64,000 bases of DNA, from positions 372,001 through 436,000 of the forward strand of contig NZ_JAPWGW010000001.1 of the NCBI RefSeq assembly GCF_027213945.1, in the 5' to 3' direction. How positions within the stretch are numbered: the first letter of the stretch is position 1; each line of letters starts with the position of its first letter. Made by a program: the position numbers and the translations under genes. Positions 19,139-27,684 of this stretch are shown one piece after another. A model generated the notes under the pieces. It made no database searches, was not told the origin of the DNA, and saw only the letters and a program-made list of their open reading frames with translations. Origin of the DNA: Henriciella marina (GTDB lineage: Bacteria > Pseudomonadota > Alphaproteobacteria > Caulobacterales > Hyphomonadaceae).

Positions 19139-19966
19139 ATGACGACTGAAACCGAAAACAAGTCTGGCCGCGTTCTGGTAATTGCCGGTTCCGACGCCGG
19201 GGGCGGTGCAGGCATCCAAGCCGACATCAAGGCCATCATGGCGATGGGCGGTTATGCGATGACCGCCGTCACCGCCATCACTGTGCAGGACACAACGGGC
19301 GTGCACGACGTTCACCCCATACCGATCAGTACCGTTATCTCTCAGATGAAGGTTTGCCTCGCCGATATTGGCGCAGATGCCATCAAAACCGGCATGCTAG
19401 GCCGCGCGGAACTTGTAGAGCAAACGGCCGAAATACTGGACGAGCGGGCAAGAGAAACGCCGCGCATCATTGACCCAGTCATGGTGGCGACATCCGGTGA
19501 CCGGCTGGTCGACCGGCGGGCCGTGGAGAGCATTGCGTCCCTTCTCGTGCCCGGCGCAGCGCTCGTCACGCCGAACGCGCCAGAAGCCGAAATCCTGACA
19601 GGAAAGTCCGTGGACGGTGTGAACGGCCAGCGACGCGCCGCTGAAGCCCTCCTGAAACGCGGCGCACGAGGTGCGCTGGTGAAAGGCGGACATATTCCCG
19701 GCAACCCGGTCATCGATGTGCTTCAGACAGTGCATGGCGAGTGGATCTTCGAGAGCGGCCGGATTGATACCACCTCCACGCACGGGACCGGCTGTACGCT
19801 CGCTAGCGCGATCTCGGCCCGCATCGCAATTGGTGACGACACGCAGGACGCCGTCGAAGCGGCGCGCGACTATCTCCACCGCGCCATTGCAGAGGCCAAA
19901 GGTTTCGGGAAAGGCCACGGCCCTGTGCATCATGGCTGGCCGCTGGACAAGCAAGATGAGCGCTAA
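19139..19966 (+). CDS. thiD: Hydroxymethylpyrimidine/phosphomethylpyrimidine kinase
   Basis: A 275-residue ribokinase-family enzyme that phosphorylates HMP and HMP-phosphate for thiamine synthesis. Motifs: V-I-A-G-S-D-A-G-G-G-A-G-I-Q-A-D near the N-terminus (substrate site), A-V-T-A-I-T-V-Q-D-T, D-P-V-M-V-A-T-S-G, and the catalytic/anion-hole block T-S-T-H-G-T-G-C-T-L-A-S-A at about 216-228. The ATG at 19139 is chosen; an in-frame ATG at 19130 would add three residues. There is no TPP riboswitch-like structure in the short upstream gap and no other thi gene nearby. It overlaps the M23-like gene by 11 bases. Confidence 0.93.
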   Translation: MTTETENKSGRVLVIAGSDAGGGAGIQADIKAIMAMGGYAMTAVTAITVQDTTGVHDVHPIPISTVISQMKVCLADIGADAIKTGMLGRAELVEQTAEILDERARETPRIIDPVMVATSGDRLVDRRAVESIASLLVPGAALVTPNAPEAEILTGKSVDGVNGQRRAAEALLKRGARGALVKGGHIPGNPVIDVLQTVHGEWIFESGRIDTTSTHGTGCTLASAISARIAIGDDTQDAVEAARDYLHRAIAEAKGFGKGHGPVHHGWPLDKQDER

Positions 19967-20645
19967 GACCATTTTCCCAGCGGCGCTGAGTGACCTGCGA
20001 AAACGCTATGAGGCGTGGCTCTCCACCTCTCCGCAGGTGACGCCGCCAATGCGCGGCCTGTCTGCTGAGGGCACGCTGCCGCTCGACAAGGCAGGGCTTG
20101 CTGCACGTGGCTGGAGCGACCTACCTATTGATTGGATACCGGCCGATGGCGGCGTGCTTCATGGAGGGTATGGCGAGGACCGCGCCATCTACGACACCCC
20201 GATCTTCAATCCGCCAGGCGACGAGCCACGCACGCTTCATCTCGGCCTTGATGTCTTTACTGCAGCCGGCAAGCCAGTCTTCGCCCCGCTGGATGGGCAG
20301 GTTCATAGCCTTCAGCTCAACGACAATGAGAAAGACTATGGGCCGACGCTGATCCTCCAGCATGATGTTGAGCCTGGTCTCAGGTTTTATACACTCTACG
20401 GCCACCTCGACCCAAGCCTGCTCGACACGCTTCAGCCCGGCGACCAAGTCGAACGCGGACAGGCTATTGCACGCCTGGGAGACAGCAGCGTGAATGGCGG
20501 ATGGGCGCCCCACCTCCACTTTCAGGTCATGCTGGACATGCTCGGAAAGGCTGGCGACTTCCCCGGTGTCTGCCGCAAGAGCGAAGCTGCTCGGTGGCTG
20601 CAACTCTGTCCAGACCCCCGCGCGCTGATCGGACTCGCCAGCTAG
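19956..20645 (+). CDS. M23-family metallopeptidase-like protein without signal peptide
   Basis: A 229-residue protein with a LytM/M23 fold: the zinc ligands H-L-G-L-D (first motif) and H-L-H-F-Q near the end are intact, with F-A-P-L-D-G-Q-V and Y-G-H-L-D-P between. The sequence around NGGWAPHLHFQ and DFPGV closely resembles the M23 module found inside large fused class III aminotransferases of alphaproteobacteria. Unlike typical M23 cell-wall hydrolases, it has no signal peptide or membrane helix, so it should be cytosolic. ATG 19956 is the first start after the thiD frame ends. The gene is convergent with the YdcZ-like transporter (4-base overlap). Confidence 0.8.
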   Translation: MSAKTIFPAALSDLRKRYEAWLSTSPQVTPPMRGLSAEGTLPLDKAGLAARGWSDLPIDWIPADGGVLHGGYGEDRAIYDTPIFNPPGDEPRTLHLGLDVFTAAGKPVFAPLDGQVHSLQLNDNEKDYGPTLILQHDVEPGLRFYTLYGHLDPSLLDTLQPGDQVERGQAIARLGDSSVNGGWAPHLHFQVMLDMLGKAGDFPGVCRKSEAARWLQLCPDPRALIGLAS

Positions 20646-21091
20646 AAGCGCCGGACGAGATAAACGCCCAGCACCAGAAACCCGATACCGACGAGCCTAA
20701 GTGGGGTCGCAGGACGAACCGCCTGACCGAACGCGCCGAACTGGTCGTATAGAACCGCCGCGGTCAGCTGACCCGCAATGACGGCACTGACCCAGGCAGC
20801 CACACCGATACGCGGCACAGCTGTCGCAGAGCTCGCCACCATGATCGCGCCGATCAGCCCGCCAATCCATGCCCATGCCGGCACGGTCAGCGTCTGGCTG
20901 ATGCTCGGCACTTTGTAGCCAAGTACGATATTCACGGCGAGGAGAGCCAGCCAACCGATCGAGAATGAGATGAAAGCCGCCTGCAGCGGCCCGCCAACTC
21001 CGCTCGCCAACCGGCCATTGATGGCCCCTTGGGCCGCGATCAGCGTGCCGCAGATAAAGCCCAGTCCGACAAGCAGCTGCCCCCAGTTCAT
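20642..21091 (-). CDS. DMT-superfamily membrane protein (YdcZ/DUF606)
   Basis: A 149-residue protein with five predicted membrane helices. The DUF606 signature is visible: A-A-Q-G-A-I-N-G-R-L-A near residue 18-28, F-I-S-F-S-I-G near 40, and W-A-W-I-G-G-L-I-G-A near 72-81. These small transporters relate to half of a drug/metabolite transporter, and substrates are mostly unknown. ATG 21091 (MNWGQLLVGL) gives the family-like start; an upstream ATG at 21109 adds six polar residues. It is divergent from phzF with about 165 bases between. Confidence 0.82.
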   Translation of the reverse strand: MNWGQLLVGLGFICGTLIAAQGAINGRLASGVGGPLQAAFISFSIGWLALLAVNIVLGYKVPSISQTLTVPAWAWIGGLIGAIMVASSATAVPRIGVAAWVSAVIAGQLTAAVLYDQFGAFGQAVRPATPLRLVGIGFLVLGVYLVRRF

Positions 21092-21255
21092 TGAGTTCTC
21101 CCGGTGCAAACAGTGAAGTGAGACTGGCCCGATTGGCCTTCGCTGGCCAGATAGCTCGCTCAGGCTTTCTCAACCGTGGCTTAGAAAGTCTGGTTTGTGC
21201 CGGATGTCCGCGTTCCGTAGAATAGAGACCTAATCTTCCGCAGCGGGAGCCTGAC

Positions 21256-22080
21256 ATGACGGCCATTCCATTCTACCAGATCGACGCATTCGCCAGCCGG
21301 CCCTTTGAAGGCAATCAGGCCTGCGTGATGCCGCTGGAGGACTTTCTGCCGGACGAAACGCTGCAGGCGATTGCAGCCGAAAACAATGTCGCTGAGACGG
21401 CTTTCATCGTCGAGAAGAATCCCGGAAAGTTTGCTCTGCGCTGGTTCACACCAGCCGTGGAGGTTCCTCTCTGTGGCCATGCCACGCTAGCGTCAGCGCA
21501 CGCGATCTACACGCATATCAGCTTCAACGGCGAAGAGATCGCTTTCGAGACCGTGCAGTCCGGCGTTCTGAAAGTTCGACGTCTGGCAGACGAGACCTAT
21601 GAGATGGATTTCCCGGCACCGAAGGTAGAGAAGATCGCCGTCACTGAGGACGTCGCCGCGGCGCTCGGCGCGTGGCCCCTGGAAGCCTGGGGTGGGCCAT
21701 TCTACGCAGCCGTATTTGGCACGCCTGAAGATATCGAAGCGCTCGAACCCGACCTCTCATTGCTCAAAACCCTCGGCGTCAGCGGCATTGGCGGAAACTG
21801 GGAAAGAGGCAATTTCGGATGCGTCGCACCGGGCGGCGCCGACGGTGCTGACCTCACCAGCCGTTTTTTTGCCCCCGGCAGCGGCATTGATGAAGACCCT
21901 GCCACGGGGAGCTGGCACTGCATGGTCGCCGCCATCATGGGACCTCGCCTCAAGCGCCCGCTCGATTGCTATCAGGCCTATCCGGGACGCGGCGCGAAGA
22001 TCGGGATCGAGCTTGTCGGCGACCGGGTGAAGCTGCGCGGCGAAGCGGTGACCGTCATCAAGGGCAAATTCACGCTCTGA
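21256..22080 (+). CDS. PhzF-family isomerase/epimerase-like protein
   Basis: A 274-residue protein of the diaminopimelate-epimerase-fold PhzF family. Signature features: I-D-A-F-A-S-R-P-F-E-G-N near the N-terminus, the catalytic Glu in A-A-E-N-N-V-A-E-T-A-F (about 50-54), L-R-W-F-T-P-x-x-E-V-P-L-C-G-H-A-T near 65-81, and D-P-A-T-G-S-W-H near 214-221. No phenazine genes are nearby, so it is one of the many generic family members whose substrate is unknown. The stop is 30 bases before the DUF998 gene on the same strand. Confidence 0.9.
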   Translation: MTAIPFYQIDAFASRPFEGNQACVMPLEDFLPDETLQAIAAENNVAETAFIVEKNPGKFALRWFTPAVEVPLCGHATLASAHAIYTHISFNGEEIAFETVQSGVLKVRRLADETYEMDFPAPKVEKIAVTEDVAAALGAWPLEAWGGPFYAAVFGTPEDIEALEPDLSLLKTLGVSGIGGNWERGNFGCVAPGGADGADLTSRFFAPGSGIDEDPATGSWHCMVAAIMGPRLKRPLDCYQAYPGRGAKIGIELVGDRVKLRGEAVTVIKGKFTL

Positions 22081-22110
22081 ACGACCCGAGGCATCAGGCG
22101 TTAGGCCTTA

Positions 22111-22701
22111 ATGGACAAGAGTAATCGCGACATTCACATGTATACGATCGCAGCCTGCTTGGTCGCGGTCACGATCGATCTGTCGCTCGCTGTTTTCATG
22201 GATCGTCAGAGCCTGCTTACCTCAACGATCAGCGATCTCGCCGCAGGTGACTTTGATCTGGCGCAGGATATCGGACTTACGTTGGTCGCTATCGCGATTG
22301 CCCTGACCGCACTCGTGATCTGGAAAGATGCGAATAATGACCGGCGCCTCAAAACTGCAGCCATTTTGCTGGCTTTCGCCGGGCCGCTCATCGTTCTTAT
22401 TTCGCTTTACGAGGCCTATTCAAAACAGGACCCGGACGGCCCCCTCATTCATTATTGGGTGGTCGGCGCTATTGGGCTTTCTATTTCAGTGGCACTCGCG
22501 CTGATCGCCTGGGCGCGAAGCGAGGCCCATCCCTTGTTCAAATGGGGCACGGGTCTTGCGGCGATAATCTTTCTGTCGGCTGGCACTGCCACTTTCGGGG
22601 TTTCGAACGAGATTATCGGTCTTGTCGAAAGGTTTGCGGCAGTGGCCCTTATTCTCTGGCTTCTTGGGTTTCACGGCAGCCGTCTTGTCCAGACGACCTA
22701 G
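22111..22701 (+). CDS. DUF998 family membrane protein
   Basis: A 196-residue protein with six predicted membrane helices. The S-T-I-S-D-L-A motif near residue 37-43 after the first helix is the DUF998 hallmark. Function is unknown. The start at ATG 22111 precedes MDKSNRDIHMYTIAAC, a short polar head before helix 1. An internal ATG at 22138 could also serve. The stop overlaps the convergent dioxygenase gene by 4 bases. Confidence 0.75.
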   Translation: MDKSNRDIHMYTIAACLVAVTIDLSLAVFMDRQSLLTSTISDLAAGDFDLAQDIGLTLVAIAIALTALVIWKDANNDRRLKTAAILLAFAGPLIVLISLYEAYSKQDPDGPLIHYWVVGAIGLSISVALALIAWARSEAHPLFKWGTGLAAIIFLSAGTATFGVSNEIIGLVERFAAVALILWLLGFHGSRLVQTT

Positions 22702-23540
22702 AACGGCCGATCTCCATTCACGGTCACGCGGCGCATATGGCGGCGGTGGCCGGCATAATCGTTCAGGGCGAAGTGCCAGGTCGACCGGTTATCCCAGAAA
22801 GCGACCGAGCCTTTCTCCCATCTGAACCGGCATGTGAACTGCTCCTGCCTCGAATGCTCGAACAGGTAGTTGAGCAGTGGGCGACTCTCACGCTTCGTCC
22901 AACCCTTGAAGCGCAGGGTGAAGGCCGGGTTTACGTATAGCCCCTTGCGGCCCGTCTCTGGATGGGTGCGCACCACAGGATGCTCGAATTCCGGCGCATC
23001 ATGGGCCTGTTTCGTTTCCATGGACTGACGGCCCATCGCCGACTGACCTTTCGGCCCATACTCGCGGCCTGCAGAATGGATGGCAGTCAGCCCCTCGAGC
23101 GTCGCTTTCAGCCCATCCGACAGGGCATCATAGGCCATGTGCTGGTTCGCCCAGAGCGTGTCGCCGCCATAGGGCGGAACTTCAATCGCATGCAGGATGG
23201 AGCCGAGCGCAGGCTCCTCAAGGAAGGACATATCGGTGTGCCAGCCGCCACCGAAATTGGTCTTCTCTTCTGGCTCCTTGATGATCTCGAGGATCTCCGG
23301 GTGGCCCTCCATCCCCCTCACATAAGGATGAACGTTGAGGCTTCCGAAGCGCCTGCCAAACGCCTTGTGGCGCTCGGGGCTCAGGTCGTTCTGATCCCTG
23401 AAGAAGATCACGTGATGATCGAGGAAGGCCCGGTGCACCATGTCGAAGGCTTCGTTTGAAAGGTCTTGCGAGAGGTCGACCCCTTCAATCTCTGCTCCAA
23501 GCGCACCCGAGATTGGCCTGACATTGATGTCGTGGTTCAT
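22698..23540 (-). CDS. TauD/TfdA-family Fe(II)/2-oxoglutarate dioxygenase
   Basis: A 280-residue enzyme with the TauD start I-S-G-A-L-G-A-E-I-E-G-V-D-L, the metal-binding H-x-D in W-H-T-D-M-S-F near residue 98-104, the 2-oxoglutarate-side W-D-N-R-S-T-W-H with the distal His, and the Arg in H-R-R-H-M-R-R-V at the C-terminus. It likely hydroxylates a small organic substrate, for example a taurine-, alkylsulfonate- or aryloxyacid-like compound, with Fe(II), O2 and 2-oxoglutarate. No tau transporter genes are near, so the substrate is open. ATG 23540 is chosen over the upstream start at 23594, which adds a basic non-family stretch. Confidence 0.88.
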   Translation of the reverse strand: MNHDINVRPISGALGAEIEGVDLSQDLSNEAFDMVHRAFLDHHVIFFRDQNDLSPERHKAFGRRFGSLNVHPYVRGMEGHPEILEIIKEPEEKTNFGGGWHTDMSFLEEPALGSILHAIEVPPYGGDTLWANQHMAYDALSDGLKATLEGLTAIHSAGREYGPKGQSAMGRQSMETKQAHDAPEFEHPVVRTHPETGRKGLYVNPAFTLRFKGWTKRESRPLLNYLFEHSRQEQFTCRFRWEKGSVAFWDNRSTWHFALNDYAGHRRHMRRVTVNGDRPF

Positions 23541-23611
23541 CTTTAATCCTTCACTGGGCCGTCTTGCGCGCCTCCCTAGAAGGATAGCAGACACACTGGC
23601 CTGCCGGAAGA

Positions 23612-24520
23612 TCAGGAAGAGGCGGCGGCACGCTTGCGGCTCTGGCGCTGCGAGAACCAGACCCCCGCAAGGATCAGGATAAATGCCGCCAGCGCATTCC
23701 AGTCCTGCGTCTCCCTGAACGCGAAATAGCCCAGTATCGCCGTCATGATCGGGATCACATAGCCTGTCAGCGCGATGAAAGTCGCGCTGGTACGCGCGAC
23801 AAGGTGCATGAGAATAATCCCTGCGAGCCCCGTGGAAACCGCCCCGAGCCCCAGCACGCTCAGCACATTCGCCGTATCAAACCTGACCTCGCTCCAGTCC
23901 GTCACGGCGAGCATGGGGAGTGATGTGATAGACGCTGCCGTCAGGAAGCCGACCGGTAGCACAATGGGCGGCAGACGCGGCGACTGGCGCGCGATGATGC
24001 TGTTGACCGCGTAGCAGAATGCGCCGCCCAGAACGAGAAGCTGGGCAACAAGGTCGGCATTACCCAATCCTTTCATGGCATCGGGCCCGAGCAGCACGGC
24101 GACCCCGGCGAAACCGAGCGCGAGTCCGCCAGCCTTATATGCGGTGAACCGCTCATCGTGAAACCAGAAATGCGCGAGAATGGCGGTGAACAGCGGCGCA
24201 CCGGAAATAAGGAGTGCGGCAAGCGATGAATCGATTGTCTTCTGTCCTGTGGTGATCAGGTAGAAAGGCAGTGCTGTCCCGACCGTCCCCATGCCGACAA
24301 TCGCGAGCCAGGAAGCCCGATCAGTAAAGGGTGGAAGGCGCTCGCCTCGCAAAAGCATGACGAGCCATAAGACTAGCGCGCCCGTGATCAGGCGCCCCGG
24401 AATGATAACGCTTGGCGGCAATTCATCTACGGCGACTTTCGTCATCGCAAAGGCACTCGCCCAACAGGCAGACAGAAGGAGGAAAAGCCCCCAGTCGGAA
24501 AGGGAACGCTTTGTCTGCAT
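23612..24520 (-). CDS. EamA/DMT-family transporter
   Basis: A 302-residue protein with ten predicted membrane helices in two EamA repeats. The first starts at WGLFLLLSACWASAFAMTKVAV (the W-G-x-N/A-x-x-x-x-K pattern) and the second after G-A-F-C-Y-A-V-N-S-I at about 170. Members export metabolites or drugs or take up small molecules. The substrate is not predictable. It lies upstream of the dioxygenase gene on the same strand with a 71-base gap, and may be cotranscribed with it. Confidence 0.88.
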   Translation of the reverse strand: MQTKRSLSDWGLFLLLSACWASAFAMTKVAVDELPPSVIIPGRLITGALVLWLVMLLRGERLPPFTDRASWLAIVGMGTVGTALPFYLITTGQKTIDSSLAALLISGAPLFTAILAHFWFHDERFTAYKAGGLALGFAGVAVLLGPDAMKGLGNADLVAQLLVLGGAFCYAVNSIIARQSPRLPPIVLPVGFLTAASITSLPMLAVTDWSEVRFDTANVLSVLGLGAVSTGLAGIILMHLVARTSATFIALTGYVIPIMTAILGYFAFRETQDWNALAAFILILAGVWFSQRQSRKRAAASS

Positions 24521-24650
24521 GAAGGCTCGCCCGTAAATCTATTGCCGACACGGACTCGCACCCCCGCGCGCCCCCGGCAAGTCTCCAGCTCTCGATAATG
24601 TCACAATTGTTTCCCTATGCGGCGGCGCACAAGTCTGGCATAAGGGCGGT

Positions 24651-24700
24651 GGGCCAGCCCTCCCCAACGAGGGCCAGCCTATCTGTAAGGATAGGAGTAA
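24651..24700 (+). ncRNA. serC leader RNA motif candidate (SD-sequestering)
   Basis: Two adjacent 6-bp hairpins lie just upstream of serC: GCCCTC 24657-24662 with GAGGGC 24669-24674 (loop CCCAAC), and CCTATC 24678-24683 with GATAGG 24690-24695 (loop TGTAAG). The second helix includes most of the ribosome-binding site AGGAG (24693-24697), so folding would block translation. Established knowledge: an alphaproteobacterial serC RNA motif of paired hairpins upstream of serC-serA operons has been described by comparative genomics. This site has the right position, size and form. The ligand, if any, is unknown. I cannot run the covariance model. Confidence 0.62.
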
Positions 24701-24705
24701 AACAG

Positions 24706-25878
24706 ATGACACTACCCCCCAAGCCGGAGGTTCGTCCGGCGTGCCCGCATTTTTCCTCGGGCCCCACGGCCAAACGCCCCGGATTTTCCCTTAAACAACT
24801 CGAAACGACAGCCTTTGGTCGCTCGCACCGTGCGAAGGATGCGAAAGCCAAGCTGAAGGAAGCAATCGATCGCACCAAGCAGGTGCTGAACCTTCCGGAT
24901 GACTATCGCGTGGCCATCGTGCCTGCCTCAGATACAGGCGCTGTCGAGATGTGCATGTGGTCCATGCTCGGCGCGAAACCGGTCGACATCTTTGCCTGGG
25001 AAAGCTTCGGCAAGGATTGGGTGACCGATGCCCAGAAGCAGCTGAAACTCGACAATTGCGAAGTCTATGTCGGCGACTATGGCGTCCTGCCGCCATTCGA
25101 AAGGGCGCGGGACGATGCCGATATCGTGTTCACCTGGAATGGCACAACATCCGGTGTGCGCGTCGATGATCATAGCTGGATCAAACCGAACCCGGACCGG
25201 GTCGTGATCTGCGACGCGACCTCTGCTGTGTTTGCGCAGGAAATCCCGTTCGAGAAGCTCGATGTCATCACCTATAGCTGGCAGAAAGTGCTCGGTGGAG
25301 AAGCGGCCCACGGCATGCTGATCCTAAGCCCGAATGCGGTGAAACGCCTCGAGAGCTACACGCCAGACCGCCCGCTGCCCAAAATCTTTCGCATGACGAG
25401 CGGCGGCAAGCTGAACGAAGCTCTGTTCGACGGCGCGACAATCAACACCCCCTCCATGCTCTGCGTTGAGGATTATCTTCGCGCGCTCGATTGGGTGGAG
25501 GAAGCTGGCGGTCTTAAGGGCCTCAAGGCGCGCTCCGATCAGAGCCTTGGCATCCTTGAGGACTGGGTCGCAAAAACCGACTGGATTGACTTCCTCTGCG
25601 CTGACAAGGCAACGCGCTCGAACACGGGCGTCACCTTCAAGATTACCGATTCGCGTGTGGCAAAACTCGACACCGAGGCGCAAGAAGCCTTCGTGAAGAA
25701 GATGGTCACCCTGGTTGAGAAAGAAGGCGCCGGCTTCGACTTTAACTCCTACGGTAAGGCGCCTCCGGGTCTGCGTATCTGGGTTGGGTCTACCGTAGAG
25801 CCGTCCGACGTCGAAAAACTGTTGCCATGGCTCGACTGGGCCTTCGCGACGGTCGCATCAGAGCTTCAGGACGCCTGA
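24706..25878 (+). CDS. serC: Phosphoserine transaminase
   Basis: A 390-residue PLP-dependent class V aminotransferase converting 3-phosphohydroxypyruvate and glutamate to phosphoserine, the second step of serine synthesis. It belongs to the alphaproteobacterial SerC group with the N-terminal K-P-x-x-R-P-x-x-P-x-F-S-S-G-P-T-A-K motif. The PLP lysine is in S-W-Q-K-V-L-G-G-E at about 191-199. The true start is ATG 24706 (SD AGGAG at 24693-24697, 8-base spacing). The longer frame from 24598 would read through the leader hairpins. It is followed by serA after a repeat-containing gap, and the pair probably forms one operon. Confidence 0.95.
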   Translation: MTLPPKPEVRPACPHFSSGPTAKRPGFSLKQLETTAFGRSHRAKDAKAKLKEAIDRTKQVLNLPDDYRVAIVPASDTGAVEMCMWSMLGAKPVDIFAWESFGKDWVTDAQKQLKLDNCEVYVGDYGVLPPFERARDDADIVFTWNGTTSGVRVDDHSWIKPNPDRVVICDATSAVFAQEIPFEKLDVITYSWQKVLGGEAAHGMLILSPNAVKRLESYTPDRPLPKIFRMTSGGKLNEALFDGATINTPSMLCVEDYLRALDWVEEAGGLKGLKARSDQSLGILEDWVAKTDWIDFLCADKATRSNTGVTFKITDSRVAKLDTEAQEAFVKKMVTLVEKEGAGFDFNSYGKAPPGLRIWVGSTVEPSDVEKLLPWLDWAFATVASELQDA

Positions 25879-25891
25879 TCAAACGCCGCTC

Positions 25892-25965
25892 ATCCCCGCG
25901 AAGGCGGGGATCTCGTGCCACACACCTTTCCCTTCATTGCCTGAGGTCCCCGCCTTCGCGGGGAC
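25892..25965. repeat. REP-like inverted pair of palindromes between serC and serA
   Basis: Two hairpin units lie in opposite orientation: TCCCCGC-GAAG-GCGGGGA (25893-25910) and GTCCCCGC-CTTC-GCGGGGAC (25946-25965). Each is palindromic by itself and each is the reverse complement of the other, so they can form either two small hairpins or one long stem. Units of this kind (CCCCGCGAAGGCGGGG) are scattered in many alphaproteobacterial genomes as repetitive extragenic palindromes. Here they sit inside the serC-serA transcript and may affect stability or relative expression. Confidence 0.8.
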
Positions 25966-25994
25966 GATCGGGGTAAATCTTCAGGAAACATCCC

Positions 25995-27590
25995 ATGCCT
26001 AAAGTCCTTATCGCTGATGATCTCAGCCAGGCAGCCGTCGATATCTTCACCAATCGCGGCATCGACACCGACATCAAGGTCGGCCTGTCGAAAGACGAGC
26101 TGATCGCCATCGCCGATCAGTATGACGGCCTCGCCGTACGCTCTGCTTGCAAGCCCGACGCAGACGTCATTGCCGCCGCAACGAACCTCAAAGTCATCGG
26201 CCGCGCCGGGATCGGTGTCGACAATATCGATATCAAGGCCGCGACCGCCAAAGGCGTCGTCGTCATGAATACCCCGTTTGGGAACGCGGTCACGACCGCC
26301 GAACATGCCGTTGCCATGATGTTCGCCGCTGCCCGCCAGATCCCCGCTGCCGACCAGGGCACGCAGGCAGGCAAATGGCCGAAGAAGAGTTTCGTCGGCA
26401 CGGAGCTCTCCTATAAGACGCTCGGCCTCATCGGCTGCGGCAATATCGGTGCCCGCGTCGCAGAACGCGCCAAGGGCCTGACCATGAAAGTGGTCGCCTA
26501 CGACCCGTTCCTGACGGAAGAACGAGCAATTGAGCTTGGCGTCGAGAAGGTCGATCTCGACACGCTGCTCGCGCGGGCTGACGTGATCACGCTGCATACC
26601 CCGCTGACCGACCAGACCCGGAATATCCTATCCAGGGAAGCGCTGGCCAAGGCCAAGAAGGGACTGATCCTTGTCAACTGCGCACGCGGCGGTCTCGTGG
26701 ATGAGGCGGCAGTGCGCGAAATGCTCGACAACGGTCATCTCGCGGCTGCGGCCTTCGACGTTTTTGCTGAAGAGCCTGCCAAAGAGAACATCCTGTTTGG
26801 TGCGCCCAACTTCATCGCCACGCCGCACCTTGGCGCGGCCACAGTCGAAGCACAGGAAAACGTCGCGCTTCAGGTCGCCGAGCAGATGAGCGACTATCTT
26901 CTCTCCGGCGCCGTGACAAACGCGCTCAACATGCCGTCTGTCACTGCTGACGAAGCTCCGCGCCTCAAGCCCTTCATCGAACTTGCTGAAAAGCTCGGCG
27001 CGTTTGCCGGTCAGGTCTCTGATCACGGCTTTGAAGAAGTCGTCATCGAGTATGAGGGCGAAGTTGCAGAGCTGAACCGCAAGCCGGTGACGGCAGCTGC
27101 CCTTTCCGGCCTGCTGCATGCGTCGCGCGGTGACGTGAACATGGTCTCAGCGCCGTCGATACTGGCAGAGTCGGGTGTGAAGCTGTCCGAGACCAAGACC
27201 GAAGAGAGCCCGGTCTACGACAACCTTATCCGTATCAAGGTGAAGGTGCCGCGCACGGCCAATTCGGATGAGACGGGCTGGCGCTCGCTCGCCGGTACGG
27301 TTTCGGCAGGCCGCCCACGCATTGTCGAAGTGAAAGGCATGCCGCTCGAAGGCGCATTCTCGTCCGTGATGCTTTACGTCAACAATATCGACAAGCCCGG
27401 CTTTATCGGGGCGCTCGGGGCGATGCTGGGCGAAGCCGGCATCAATATCGCGACTTTCCACCTCGGCCGTCAGGACACAGGCGGCGAGGCGATTGCGCTG
27501 ATCGGCATTGATGGCCTACCGCCGCATGAGCTCACCGAAAAACTCGATGCCCTGCCCCATGTTAGGTACGCGAAAGTGCTGAACTTCTAG
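25995..27590 (+). CDS. serA: D-3-phosphoglycerate dehydrogenase
   Basis: A 531-residue enzyme for the first step of serine synthesis: oxidation of 3-phosphoglycerate with NAD. It is of the long form (about 530 residues): catalytic/NAD domain with G-L-I-G-C-G-N-I-G at about 144-152, the Arg in N-C-A-R-G-G-L-V-D near 231-238, the Glu in F-A-E-E-P, and the catalytic His in T-P-H-L-G-A-A-T near 278-285. An ASB intervening domain and a C-terminal ACT domain (about 455-531), which confers serine feedback in many homologues, follow. It starts 116 bases after serC. The stop is followed by a hairpin (27610-27642). Confidence 0.96.
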   Translation: MPKVLIADDLSQAAVDIFTNRGIDTDIKVGLSKDELIAIADQYDGLAVRSACKPDADVIAAATNLKVIGRAGIGVDNIDIKAATAKGVVVMNTPFGNAVTTAEHAVAMMFAAARQIPAADQGTQAGKWPKKSFVGTELSYKTLGLIGCGNIGARVAERAKGLTMKVVAYDPFLTEERAIELGVEKVDLDTLLARADVITLHTPLTDQTRNILSREALAKAKKGLILVNCARGGLVDEAAVREMLDNGHLAAAAFDVFAEEPAKENILFGAPNFIATPHLGAATVEAQENVALQVAEQMSDYLLSGAVTNALNMPSVTADEAPRLKPFIELAEKLGAFAGQVSDHGFEEVVIEYEGEVAELNRKPVTAAALSGLLHASRGDVNMVSAPSILAESGVKLSETKTEESPVYDNLIRIKVKVPRTANSDETGWRSLAGTVSAGRPRIVEVKGMPLEGAFSSVMLYVNNIDKPGFIGALGAMLGEAGINIATFHLGRQDTGGEAIALIGIDGLPPHELTEKLDALPHVRYAKVLNF

Positions 27591-27609
27591 CCTCCGATCA
27601 TAACATTTA

Positions 27610-27642
27610 TGCCTGCCCTGAGGGTTCTACTCTGGGCAGGCA
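27610..27642 (+). terminator. Hairpin after serA with conserved TACTCT loop
   Basis: TGCCTGCCC (27610-27618) pairs with GGGCAGGCA (27634-27642) around a 15-base loop ending in TACTCT. The stem is strong but is followed by GACTATCTT rather than a clean U-run, so it may be an attenuating or stabilising hairpin rather than a strict terminator. Its sequence resembles the terminator at 28322-28356. Confidence 0.6.
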
Positions 27643-27684
27643 GACTATCTTGGCTCTGGTAATCCACATTAAGGGAGCCCCCTC

